The notes below the pieces were generated by a model. That model did no database searches and was not told the DNA's origin. It was given only the letters and a program-made list of their open reading frames with translations. Below, piece by piece: positions 34,269-41,311 of a DNA stretch of 43,007 bases. Source of the DNA: an uncultured Prevotella sp. (lineage in GTDB: Bacteria > Bacteroidota > Bacteroidia > Bacteroidales > Bacteroidaceae). Location: positions 1 through 43,007 of the forward strand of contig ONTZ01000026.1 of NCBI GenBank assembly GCA_900320905.1. The letters run 5' to 3'. The stretch's first letter is position 1. Each line of letters starts with the position of its first letter. Made by a program: the position numbers and the translations under genes.

Positions 34269-36797
34269 ATGGATAAAAGAAAAATTCTATTAACTATTGC
34301 CCTTGTTAACATGATTGGGGGGGTGGCTACGATGGTTGCCACCAAGGTGGAGACACCAAAGCCTGCAGATAATCCCGATGCGAAGATTGTCGTCATACAG
34401 AAGGGTGGCGGCCAGACGGAACTGGAACTGTCTGCCGACGCCGTCATTTCCTTCTCCGAAGGCAATATGGTTTTCACCACCGACGCAACGACCTTCACTG
34501 TTCCGATCGACGATATCGACTACCTGTCTTCCTCAGTCACTTCCGACACGAAGAGATATGTGATGTTCATAACGGAATCCGACGACAATGTGACTATCGT
34601 CAATGTTGAGAACATCGCACGAATCAGTTTCCGCGAGAAGAAGGGGAATGTGAAATATACCGCCGGCGACATCGTGGCGATTGCGAAGACGATTGCTGAT
34701 GGTGGCTACAGTGCCAACTATAATGTGAATGGCGACGACAGGGTGGATATTGCCGACGCGATTAAGATTGCCGACGCGATCATTGAAGGCACGAATGACG
34801 GGGACGGCGATGAACAGTCCTACACCACCTGTCCAGACGGCAACCACCCGCACATGATAGACCTCGGTCTGCCAAGCGGTTTGATGTGGGCCTGCTGCAA
34901 CGTGGGGGCAGAGGCCCCCGAAGGCTACGGCGGCTACTACGCCTGGGGCGAGACGGAGGAGAAGGAAAAGTACAATTGGGAAACGTACAAGTGGTGTAAC
35001 GGCAGTAGCACCACCTTGACAAAGTATAATAACGGCGGTCATAATGGTGGCGTCATCGACAACAAGACCACGCTCGAACTGTCCGACGACGTAGCCTATG
35101 TGATGTGGGGTGCCCCGTGGCAAATGCCCACAGCTCTCCAAAAGTCCGAACTCATGACAAAATGCACTTCTGAGTACAAGACCCGAAACGGCGTTGTCGG
35201 ACGCGAGTTCACCGGTCCCAACGGCAATAAGATATTCCTGCCATACGCTGGCATGGACGGAAGTTCATACTACGCAGGCAAACGGGCCCGCTACTGGTCA
35301 TCTACACTCAACACACAGACCGCCTACTCTGCCTGGAGTTCCTACTGTCTCGAACTCGGCGATCCAGACAAGGGCTACGACAGCCGCTTCAAAGGTTATA
35401 GCGTGCGCCCCGTCTGCGAACCAACTGCCATCGGTCTCTCCCGTGCAGCCGCTGACGGAGAGAAGAGATATAAGATGGTCATAGAGAATACCGACAACAC
35501 AGAGGATGCCGTCAACATTGACGGCATCACACCGATAACCTTCCGTGAAATCGGTATCGGCGGACCGCAGTCCTACACCGACTGTCCCGACGACAACCAC
35601 CCGCACCTAATAGACCTCGGCCTGCCCAGCGGTACGATGTGGGCCTGCTGCAACGTGGGGGCAGAGGCCCCCGAAGGCTACGGCGGCTACTACGCTTGGG
35701 GCGAGACGAAGGCGAAGGAAAAGTACAATTGGGAAACGTACAAGTGGTGTAACGGCACCGAGAAAAACATCACAAAGTATAGTATCAGTGGTAATTATGG
35801 TGTCGTCATCGACGACAAGACCACACTCGAACTGTCCGACGATGCTGCCTCCGTGAGATGGGGCAGTCCGTGGCGGACACCCACATCCAGCCAAATCTCC
35901 GAAATTATGTCAAATTGCACTTCTGAGGCCACCACCCGAAACGGCGTGAACGGACGGGAGTTCACTGGTCCCAACGGTGCCAAGATATTCCTGCCATACG
36001 CTGGCATGGACGGAAGTTCATACTACGCAGGCAAACGGGGACGCTACTGGTCATCTACACTCAACACGAAGACCGCCTTCTCTGGCTGGAGTTCCTTCTG
36101 TCTCGAACTCGGCGATCCAGACAAGGGCTACGACAGCCGCTTCAAAGGTTACTCCGTGCGCCCCGTATGTGGATTCTTCAACCCCTGCCCGGATAACAAC
36201 CACCCGCACATGATAGACCTCGGTCTGCCCAGCGGCACGAAGTGGGCCTGCTGCAACGTGGGGGCAGCAAAACCCGAGGAGCACGGCGGCTACTACGCCT
36301 GGGGTGAGACGGAGGAGAAGAACGAATACGATTGGGACAACTACAAGTGGGGCACGGCTGGGAGTATAAACAAGTATGCCCCTAACCACGACAACTATAA
36401 TATCTACTCCTTTAAAGACGGTAAGGGCACGCTCGATCCGGAAGACGATGTCGCTTATGTCAAGTGGGGCACTCCCTGGCGTATTCCCACATACGATCAG
36501 ATGGACGAGTTGATAACCTTTTGTACCTGGGAAAGGACAGACCTCAACGGGGTGAACGTATGGAAGGTAACGGGGGTGTCATCGGAACATAACTGCATAT
36601 ACCTCCCTGCATCGGGTTACCGCCTTGGTACAAGTTCACCTACTACGGGGAAGAAAGGCTACTACTGGACGTCAGATATCTGGTATGACAATGAAATCTG
36701 CCGTTTCCTCTACTTTACGGATGTGATATATACAGACGGCGACACGACAGGCCGCCGCGCCTACGGTTTCACCGTGCGCCCTGTCCACAAAGACTGA
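34269..36797 (+). CDS. secreted FISUMP-repeat protein with dockerin-like segment
   Basis: This 842-residue protein has an N-terminal hydrophobic signal segment (about 5-27). A short beta module (TKRYVMFITESDDNVTIVNV, about 97-120) comes next, then a dockerin/EF-hand-like segment (NVNGDDRVDIADAIKIADAI, about 155-175). Three copies of the Fibrobacter succinogenes major paralogous domain follow (about 187-384, 437-634, 638-840), each starting near NHPHxIDLGLPSG and ending in SVRPV. A second copy of the beta module lies between units 1 and 2. Units 1 and 2 share long near-identical DNA stretches (offset 753 bases); unit 3 is more diverged. A run of seven G (34317-34323) lies in the signal-coding part. 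Function is unknown; FISUMP proteins are surface or secreted. Confidence 0.85.
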   Translation: MDKRKILLTIALVNMIGGVATMVATKVETPKPADNPDAKIVVIQKGGGQTELELSADAVISFSEGNMVFTTDATTFTVPIDDIDYLSSSVTSDTKRYVMFITESDDNVTIVNVENIARISFREKKGNVKYTAGDIVAIAKTIADGGYSANYNVNGDDRVDIADAIKIADAIIEGTNDGDGDEQSYTTCPDGNHPHMIDLGLPSGLMWACCNVGAEAPEGYGGYYAWGETEEKEKYNWETYKWCNGSSTTLTKYNNGGHNGGVIDNKTTLELSDDVAYVMWGAPWQMPTALQKSELMTKCTSEYKTRNGVVGREFTGPNGNKIFLPYAGMDGSSYYAGKRARYWSSTLNTQTAYSAWSSYCLELGDPDKGYDSRFKGYSVRPVCEPTAIGLSRAAADGEKRYKMVIENTDNTEDAVNIDGITPITFREIGIGGPQSYTDCPDDNHPHLIDLGLPSGTMWACCNVGAEAPEGYGGYYAWGETKAKEKYNWETYKWCNGTEKNITKYSISGNYGVVIDDKTTLELSDDAASVRWGSPWRTPTSSQISEIMSNCTSEATTRNGVNGREFTGPNGAKIFLPYAGMDGSSYYAGKRGRYWSSTLNTKTAFSGWSSFCLELGDPDKGYDSRFKGYSVRPVCGFFNPCPDNNHPHMIDLGLPSGTKWACCNVGAAKPEEHGGYYAWGETEEKNEYDWDNYKWGTAGSINKYAPNHDNYNIYSFKDGKGTLDPEDDVAYVKWGTPWRIPTYDQMDELITFCTWERTDLNGVNVWKVTGVSSEHNCIYLPASGYRLGTSSPTTGKKGYYWTSDIWYDNEICRFLYFTDVIYTDGDTTGRRAYGFTVRPVHKD
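34827..36785 (+). repeat. three FISUMP coding repeats
   Basis: Units at about 34827-35420, 35577-36170 and 36183-36785 each begin with a TGTCC or TGCCC codon pair (Cys-Pro) followed by the HPH motif. Units 1 and 2 are nearly identical over blocks of 40-60 bases, for example starting at 34888 and 35641, which suggests recent duplication or conversion. Confidence 0.85.
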
Positions 36798-36826
36798 AGA
36801 GCGAGACAACTTGTCATAACCAATAA

Positions 36827-36889
36827 TACCACATCGCGCTCCATCCCGTGCGCAAGGTCGAGGAAGCCCTCCGCGAACTCTTCGGCTAA
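36827..36889 (+). pseudogene. displaced duplicate of the radA 3' end
   Basis: These 63 bases match the last 63 bases of radA (34163-34225) with five substitutions. They read YHIALHPVRKVEEALRELFG plus stop; three of the changes are synonymous and the other two together give Thr to Ala. No start or upstream radA sequence accompanies the copy. It is followed three bases later by the strong terminator that radA itself now lacks, so this is probably the original radA end, separated from the rest by an insertion carrying the FISUMP gene. Confidence 0.85.
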
Positions 36890-36892
36890 CTA

Positions 36893-36920
36893 AAAAGCCA
36901 CCCTGTCTGGGGTGGCTTTT
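36893..36920. terminator. bidirectional terminator between radA-tail copy and GH30 gene
   Basis: AAAAGCCACCC / GGGTGGCTTTT forms an 11-bp stem with a 6-base loop and T-runs on both strands. It would end plus-strand transcription from radA/FISUMP and minus-strand transcription of the GH30 gene, whose stop is 9 bases away. Confidence 0.9.
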
Positions 36921-36928
36921 ATCTTGCA

Positions 36929-38509
36929 TCAATCTTCAATGAGTATCTTCCTGCTGGTGCCGTCGGCATGGCGCTCGATGCAGAGGCCGCGAGGCTTGTC
37001 GAGTCGTCGTCCCTGCAAGTCGTAGTAGGTCTTGGGACCGTCCACATCCTGCCGTTTCTGTTCCTTGATGGCGGTTGTGCCGTTATCCAGTTTGAAGATA
37101 TAGGTGCAGACGCTCTTGGACGGCAGGACGACGGAAATCTTCCCTTCTTCCTCGTCGATGACAAGCGCATCGTCTTCGTCGAGCGATTCGCCGATGACAA
37201 GATCCATCTTCTGGCAGAGTTCATCGGTCTCATTGCCCCAGGATAACAGCAATTCGCCGCTGGCAATCTTGAAAGGTGTGTCTTTCAGATTGATAACGAA
37301 ATTCTTGTCGCTGGTATACCTGCTGATGGCGATGACGATGAGCGAGTCGCCCTTGATGAAGGCCGAGGTCTCGACGTTGGCATTCGTTTTGAGAGCGACA
37401 CTGCTCGTGGATTGCAGCAGGGTGGAGCCGGTGACGTGCTTCGAGAAGTGCGACATCACGTAGGCACGGGGCAACAACCTGTTCTTGGTCTTGTTCGGAG
37501 TGCCGTACTTCGATTCTCCGGTGCTGACGAAGGCCCAGTGGGCGCGCATATACCAGTAGATATAGCCGGTGCCGCCGGCCTGGATGCATTCGTTGAGTTC
37601 ATCGGCGAAGTCGAGTTGTTCGTTCCAGTTGGGCAGGCGGTCGCCGATATTGTCAGACACAGAGTGCTCCGTCATCCAGACCTCCTTGCCGTATTTCGTG
37701 GCGAGGACGGCCGACTTCTTCATGTAATCGAGGGGTGCATGGCCGTAGAGGTGACCGGCGACGATGTCAATCTGCTCGCGACAGGTTTCATCCTTCATGA
37801 GCGGGTCGGTATAGTTCTGGGTAAAACCGAGGCTCTCACCGCTGATGAGGCGCACACCGTTGTATGTCTCGCGGTCAAGTTGGTGGGCGTGGTTCTTGAC
37901 GAGTTTCACCAGATCCTGCGGGTCATAGAGACAACCGGAATAACTGACCCACCAGTCGGGCTCGTTCTGGATGGAGACGGCATCGACGACAACACCCTTT
38001 TGCTTCATCCACTTCAAGAAGGTGTTGAGCCAGGGGAAGAACTTGTCGTAGCAGTCCTCGCGCAGTTTGCCTTTTTTATTGCCCTGATCGTCGGCGTTAC
38101 CGCCCTGTGCGGTGCCGTTGGTCTTATACTCTCCTGGGGGCGACCAGGGTGTGCCAAAGACGATGCCGCCACGCTTCTTCACAATCTTGGCCGACGGCAG
38201 CGAGCCATTCCAGTCGTAGGGAGAATCCCAGTAGTTCCACTCGGGCACTTTTACATCGCCCTCAAAGTTGGGCGAGATTTCCATACGCATGATGTTCAGA
38301 CCTATCTTCGACTCATCGCCGTAGAGTAGTTTCACAGGATTAGTGTCAGTGCCGAAGGGACACATGGCACCGTCGCAACAGGCAGCACCGAAGCCTGTAA
38401 TAGTTTGAAGACGATTGTTTTTTACAGTCATCGTGACTGTCGATCTCTTGACAGCGTGGCCAGCCGTGACGACCGCCAACGCCAAAATTAAGGTAAAAAT
38501 CCTTCTCAT
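36929..38509 (-). CDS. secreted GH30-family glycoside hydrolase
   Basis: This 526-residue protein has a signal peptide (1-19, FTLILALAVVTAGHA) and a GH30 (beta/alpha)8 barrel plus side beta-domain. Catalytic acid/base is Glu183 (SIQNEPDWW) and nucleophile Glu281 (WMTEHSV). TITGFGAACCDGAMC and the TPWSPPGEYKTNG loop support the family. The C-terminal YYDLQGRRLDKPRGLCIERH tail is of a type common on secreted Prevotella proteins. The ATG at 38509 is chosen because a full promoter lies just upstream. An in-frame extension to 38704 reads through repeats. The substrate could be xylan (GH30_8-like) or a beta-glucoside or fucoside; I cannot decide. Confidence 0.88.
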   Translation of the reverse strand: MRRIFTLILALAVVTAGHAVKRSTVTMTVKNNRLQTITGFGAACCDGAMCPFGTDTNPVKLLYGDESKIGLNIMRMEISPNFEGDVKVPEWNYWDSPYDWNGSLPSAKIVKKRGGIVFGTPWSPPGEYKTNGTAQGGNADDQGNKKGKLREDCYDKFFPWLNTFLKWMKQKGVVVDAVSIQNEPDWWVSYSGCLYDPQDLVKLVKNHAHQLDRETYNGVRLISGESLGFTQNYTDPLMKDETCREQIDIVAGHLYGHAPLDYMKKSAVLATKYGKEVWMTEHSVSDNIGDRLPNWNEQLDFADELNECIQAGGTGYIYWYMRAHWAFVSTGESKYGTPNKTKNRLLPRAYVMSHFSKHVTGSTLLQSTSSVALKTNANVETSAFIKGDSLIVIAISRYTSDKNFVINLKDTPFKIASGELLLSWGNETDELCQKMDLVIGESLDEDDALVIDEEEGKISVVLPSKSVCTYIFKLDNGTTAIKEQKRQDVDGPKTYYDLQGRRLDKPRGLCIERHADGTSRKILIED

Positions 38510-38536
38510 TGGTTTCAGATAATTGTAAATCGGCTG

Positions 38537-38568
38537 CAAAGGTACGAATAAGCAAGAAAAAAAACAAA
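38537..38568 (-). promoter_or_regulatory. promoter of the GH30 gene
   Basis: On the minus strand TTTG (complement of 38565-38568), a 20-base spacer and TACCTTTG (complement of 38537-38544) match the Bacteroidota promoter exactly. A second copy of the -7 box and its next nine bases lies at 38612-38628, without a good -33, and may be a duplicate promoter. Confidence 0.8.
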
Positions 38569-38675
38569 TAGTTTTGAGTTTTTTCGAGCGTGAGTATCTT
38601 CGAACGGAGTTCAAAGGTACGAATAAGCGAGCAAAAAACGGGGAGATAATTATTAAAAAACTGAAAATTGAAAAT

Positions 38676-38699
38676 CTTTGTGTCTTTGTGTCTTTGTGT
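38676..38699. repeat. 8-bp tandem repeat CTTTGTGT x3 in the pgk promoter
   Basis: Three exact 8-base units each supply a TTTG. The last (38693-38696) is 18 bases before the pgk -7 box and can serve as the -33 element, with two spare copies further upstream. Confidence 0.8.
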
Positions 38700-38722
38700 T
38701 TCACAAATATTTCGTAACTTTG
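38693..38722 (+). promoter_or_regulatory. promoter of pgk
   Basis: TTTG (38693-38696), an 18-base spacer and TAACTTTG (38715-38722) form the Bacteroidota promoter. The leader before the ATG at 38781 is about 55 bases and AT-rich, without an obvious Shine-Dalgarno sequence. Confidence 0.7.
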
Positions 38723-38780
38723 CAGTCGCTTTTCGAAAGGAATTATTCACATTATTAATAATATAACAATTAATAGCATT

Positions 38781-40052
38781 ATGACAATCAACGAATTTAA
38801 TTTTGCCGGTAAGAAGGCAATCGTGCGCGTTGACTTTAACGTGCCCCTCGATGAGAATGGTAAGATCACTGACGACACCCGCATCCGCGGTGCCCTGCCC
38901 ACATTGAAGAAGATCCTGGCCGATGGTGGTGCCACCATCATCATGAGCCACATGGGCAAGCCCAAAGGTAAGGTGAACCCGAAACTGTCGCTCGGACAGA
39001 TCCGCGAGGCTGTGGAGAAGGCACTGGGTGTACCCGTGGCATTTGCTCCCGACTGCGCCAAGGCTGCTGATGCCGCCAAGGCTCTGAAGATGGGTGAGGC
39101 TCTCCTGCTCGAGAACCTGCGTTACTATCCTGAGGAGGAAGGCAAGCCCGTGGGCATCGACAAGGCTGATCCCGCCTACGACGAGGCCAAGAAGGCCATG
39201 AAGGCCTCTCAGAAGGAGTTCGCCAAGACACTCGCTTCTTACGCTGACTGCTACGTGATGGATGCCTTCGGTACCGCTCACCGCAAGCACGCCTCTACCG
39301 CTGTCATCGCCGACTATTTCGATGCTGACAACAAGATGCTCGGTCTGCTGATGGAGAAGGAGGTTCAGGCTGTCGACAATGTGCTGTCTAACATCAAGCG
39401 CCCGTTCGTAGCCATCATGGGTGGCTCGAAGGTTTCTTCGAAGATTGGTATCATCGAGAATCTGCTCGGTAAGGTCGATAAACTCATCCTCTGCGGTGGT
39501 ATGACCTACACCTTCGCCAAGGCTCATGACGGCGAGATTGGCAACTCTATCGTAGAACTCGACAAACTGGATGTCGCTCTTGGCGTAGAGGAACTGGCTA
39601 AGAAGAACGGTGTGGAACTCGTTCTCGGCAGCGACTGCACAGCCACCAACGGTCTCGACTTCGGTACGATGACCGTAAAGCCCGGTTCTGAGATTATCAC
39701 CTGTCCCGCAAACAAGGTGCCCGCTGGTTTCGAGGGCGTGGATGCCGGTCCTGCTTCTCAGGATGACTTCCGCAAAGCTATCAAGGGTGCCAAGACCATT
39801 CTCTGGAACGGTCCTGCCGGTGTATTTGAATGTGATGACTTCACCGCTGGTAGCCGTGCTATTGGCGAGGCTATCGCCGAGGCAACTGCCGAGGGAGCCT
39901 TCTCGCTGATCGGCGGTGGCGACTCTGTGGCTTGTGTCAACAAGTTCGGTCTGGCCGACAAGGTATCTTACATCTCTACTGGTGGTGGTGCTCTGCTCGA
40001 GGCCATCGAGGGTAAGGTGCTCCCCGGCGTGGCAGCCATCAAAGGCGAGTAA
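38781..40052 (+). CDS. pgk: phosphoglycerate kinase
   Basis: This cytoplasmic glycolytic enzyme transfers phosphate from 1,3-bisphosphoglycerate to ADP. The 423-residue protein has typical motifs: [13 protein letters not shown] near the N-terminus, [27 protein letters not shown] at the hinge region, WNGPAGVFE in the nucleotide domain and [10 protein letters not shown] near the end. It stands alone, with its own promoter and a strong terminator. Codon use is strongly biased (many GCT, AAG, GGT), as expected of a highly expressed gene. Confidence 0.98.
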   Translation: MTINEFNFAGKKAIVRVDFNVPLDENGKITDDTRIRGALPTLKKILADGGATIIMSHMGKPKGKVNPKLSLGQIREAVEKALGVPVAFAPDCAKAADAAKALKMGEALLLENLRYYPEEEGKPVGIDKADPAYDEAKKAMKASQKEFAKTLASYADCYVMDAFGTAHRKHASTAVIADYFDADNKMLGLLMEKEVQAVDNVLSNIKRPFVAIMGGSKVSSKIGIIENLLGKVDKLILCGGMTYTFAKAHDGEIGNSIVELDKLDVALGVEELAKKNGVELVLGSDCTATNGLDFGTMTVKPGSEIITCPANKVPAGFEGVDAGPASQDDFRKAIKGAKTILWNGPAGVFECDDFTAGSRAIGEAIAEATAEGAFSLIGGGDSVACVNKFGLADKVSYISTGGGALLEAIEGKVLPGVAAIKGE

Positions 40053-40069
40053 ATTTCACCCCTTTATAA

Positions 40070-40109
40070 AGGAAGACTGCCAGAACTATTCTGGCAGTCT
40101 TCCTTTTTA
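40070..40109 (+). terminator. rho-independent terminator of pgk
   Basis: A perfect 17-bp stem (40070-40086 with 40090-40106) around a 3-base loop is followed by TTT. It lies 18 bases past the pgk stop. Confidence 0.92.
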
Positions 40110-40143
40110 TCCTTGTAAAAAAAGTAAAAAAAACAACTATTAA

Positions 40144-40175
40144 TTTGGAGGATTCATAAAAAATGCCTATCTTTG
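40144..40175 (+). promoter_or_regulatory. promoter of the Rpn-type gene
   Basis: TTTG (40144-40147), a 20-base spacer and TATCTTTG (40168-40175) match the Bacteroidota promoter; the ATG follows 27 bases after the -7 box. Confidence 0.75.
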
Positions 40176-40202
40176 CAGCGTTGAACTCAAATTTTAATTA
40201 TT

Positions 40203-41159
40203 ATGGAGAATACATCAGACAAAAAAGAAGAGAACGTAATGGGAACAGGCAAGTATTTAAATCCAAAGGCAGATCTGACATTCAAACTCGTGTTCGGTGA
40301 ACATGAGGATCTTTTGATGAGCCTGCTCAATGCCCTGCTACCTATTGCTGAGAGTGCCCCAATCATCCATGTCGAGTACCTGTCACCGGAGATGTTACCT
40401 GACAGGAAAGGCAGAAAGGACAGCATTGTAGATGTAAGGTGCAAGGACTCTGCCAGTCGCCAGTTTATAGTGGAGATGCAGATGCACTGGAACGAGGACT
40501 TCATGAAGCGTGTGCTGCTGAATGCCTCAAAATCCATTGTAAAGCAGGCCGGAATGGGAGAGAAATACCGTCAGATACAACCAGTATTCTCATTGAACCT
40601 GATCAATGATTCTCGTTTCCAGCCAGACACCGAAGAGTTCTATCACGATTATGCCGTTATCAATGTTGAACATCCGGAGAAGACCATCGACGGTTTGAGG
40701 TTCATATTTGTGGAATTGCCGAAATTCCAGCCGAAGAGTATTGCAGAGAAGAAGATGGCAGTGCTTTGGCTGAGGTTCCTGACAGAAATCGGTGAGGATA
40801 CCAAAGTGGCTCCGAAGGAACTTCTGGAGAACAAGCAAACCCGCAAGGCACTTGAAATCATCGAGAAATCGGCCATGAGCGATGCACAAATCATGGCATA
40901 TGAAGACTTCATGATGTCCATCGAGGACGAACAGGTCATCCGTGAAGGCTTTTATAAAGAAGGCATGGAGAAAGGCATGAAGAAAGGCATGGAGAAAGGC
41001 ATGAAGAAAGGCATGAAGGAAGGCATGGAGAAAGGCATGGAGAAAGGCATGGCCAAAGCCAACTTTGAGAATGCCCGCAAAATGAAATCCAAGGGCTATG
41101 CTTTAGAGGACATCTCCGAAATCACTGGTCTCACACCTGAGGAGATAGATTCCCTATAA
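40203..41159 (+). CDS. Rpn-family PD-(D/E)XK nuclease/transposase-like protein
   Basis: This 318-residue protein belongs to the recombination-promoting nuclease (Rpn/YhgA-like, PDDEXK_2) family, often annotated as putative transposase. LNPKADLTFKLVFGE at the N-terminus and the nuclease core with Asp77, Glu91 and Gln93 (VDVRCKD...FIVEMQMHW) are visible; Gln replaces the Lys of the classic motif, as is common in this branch. The C-terminal part has an 8-unit KGM(E/K)-type repeat (about 253-284), then a short helical region (LEDISEITGLTPEEIDSL). It is a single gene with its own promoter and terminator. Such proteins promote RecA-independent recombination in E. coli; the role here is unproven. 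Confidence 0.9.
   Translation: MENTSDKKEENVMGTGKYLNPKADLTFKLVFGEHEDLLMSLLNALLPIAESAPIIHVEYLSPEMLPDRKGRKDSIVDVRCKDSASRQFIVEMQMHWNEDFMKRVLLNASKSIVKQAGMGEKYRQIQPVFSLNLINDSRFQPDTEEFYHDYAVINVEHPEKTIDGLRFIFVELPKFQPKSIAEKKMAVLWLRFLTEIGEDTKVAPKELLENKQTRKALEIIEKSAMSDAQIMAYEDFMMSIEDEQVIREGFYKEGMEKGMKKGMEKGMKKGMKEGMEKGMEKGMAKANFENARKMKSKGYALEDISEITGLTPEEIDSL
40959..41054 (+). repeat. 12-bp in-frame tandem repeat x8
   Basis: Eight 12-base units of the form RAAGGCATGRAG encode repeated KGMEKGMK tetrads in the Rpn-type protein (the last unit ends in GCC). Unit gain or loss would keep the frame and change only the length of a charged linker. Confidence 0.9.
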
Positions 41160-41236
41160 ACTTAACACATAGAGGTATCAGGACCGTTGCCTCCAAATAA
41201 TCCAGGAGACCAACGATGGTTAAAAACAAATATAAT

Positions 41237-41267
41237 CCCCGAAACTTTTGCAGTTTCGGGGATTTTT
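41237..41267 (+). terminator. terminator of the Rpn-type gene
   Basis: CCCCGAAAC / GTTTCGGGG (9-bp perfect stem, 7-base loop) is followed by ATTTTT. The TTTG -33 element of the next gene's promoter lies across its loop and arm boundary. Confidence 0.9.
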
Positions 41268-41277
41268 CGTATATTTG
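41247..41277 (+). promoter_or_regulatory. promoter of the BspA-like gene, overlapping the terminator
   Basis: TTTG (41247-41250), a 19-base spacer and TATATTTG (41270-41277) match the Bacteroidota promoter. The start codon at 41312 is 34 bases downstream. Confidence 0.75.
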
Positions 41278-41311
41278 CACCTGAAATGACAATAATATAA
41301 AGTAATTGAAT

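Noticed and set aside
34163-36889. Integrative element with attL/attR at the radA end
   Set aside because: The flanking repeats are suggestive, but there is no integrase, relaxase or other mobility gene between them, so only an insertion scar is claimed.
38346-39527. 393-codon minus-strand frame across pgk and the GH30 promoter region
   Set aside because: It is antisense to pgk, a strongly conserved gene, and runs through promoter repeats; no domain is recognisable.
40959-41054. CRISPR-like array
   Set aside because: The 12-base units are contiguous, without spacers, and are in-frame codons; no cas genes are in the window.
40203-41159. Insertion sequence carrying the putative transposase
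   Set aside because: The gene has its own promoter and terminator, and no terminal inverted repeats or target duplications are visible; the Rpn family is not a classic IS transposase.
41160-41236. Imperfect hairpin after the Rpn-type gene (ACCGTTG...CAACGATGGT)
   Set aside because: It has several mismatches and no T-run; the perfect hairpin just downstream is the better terminator.
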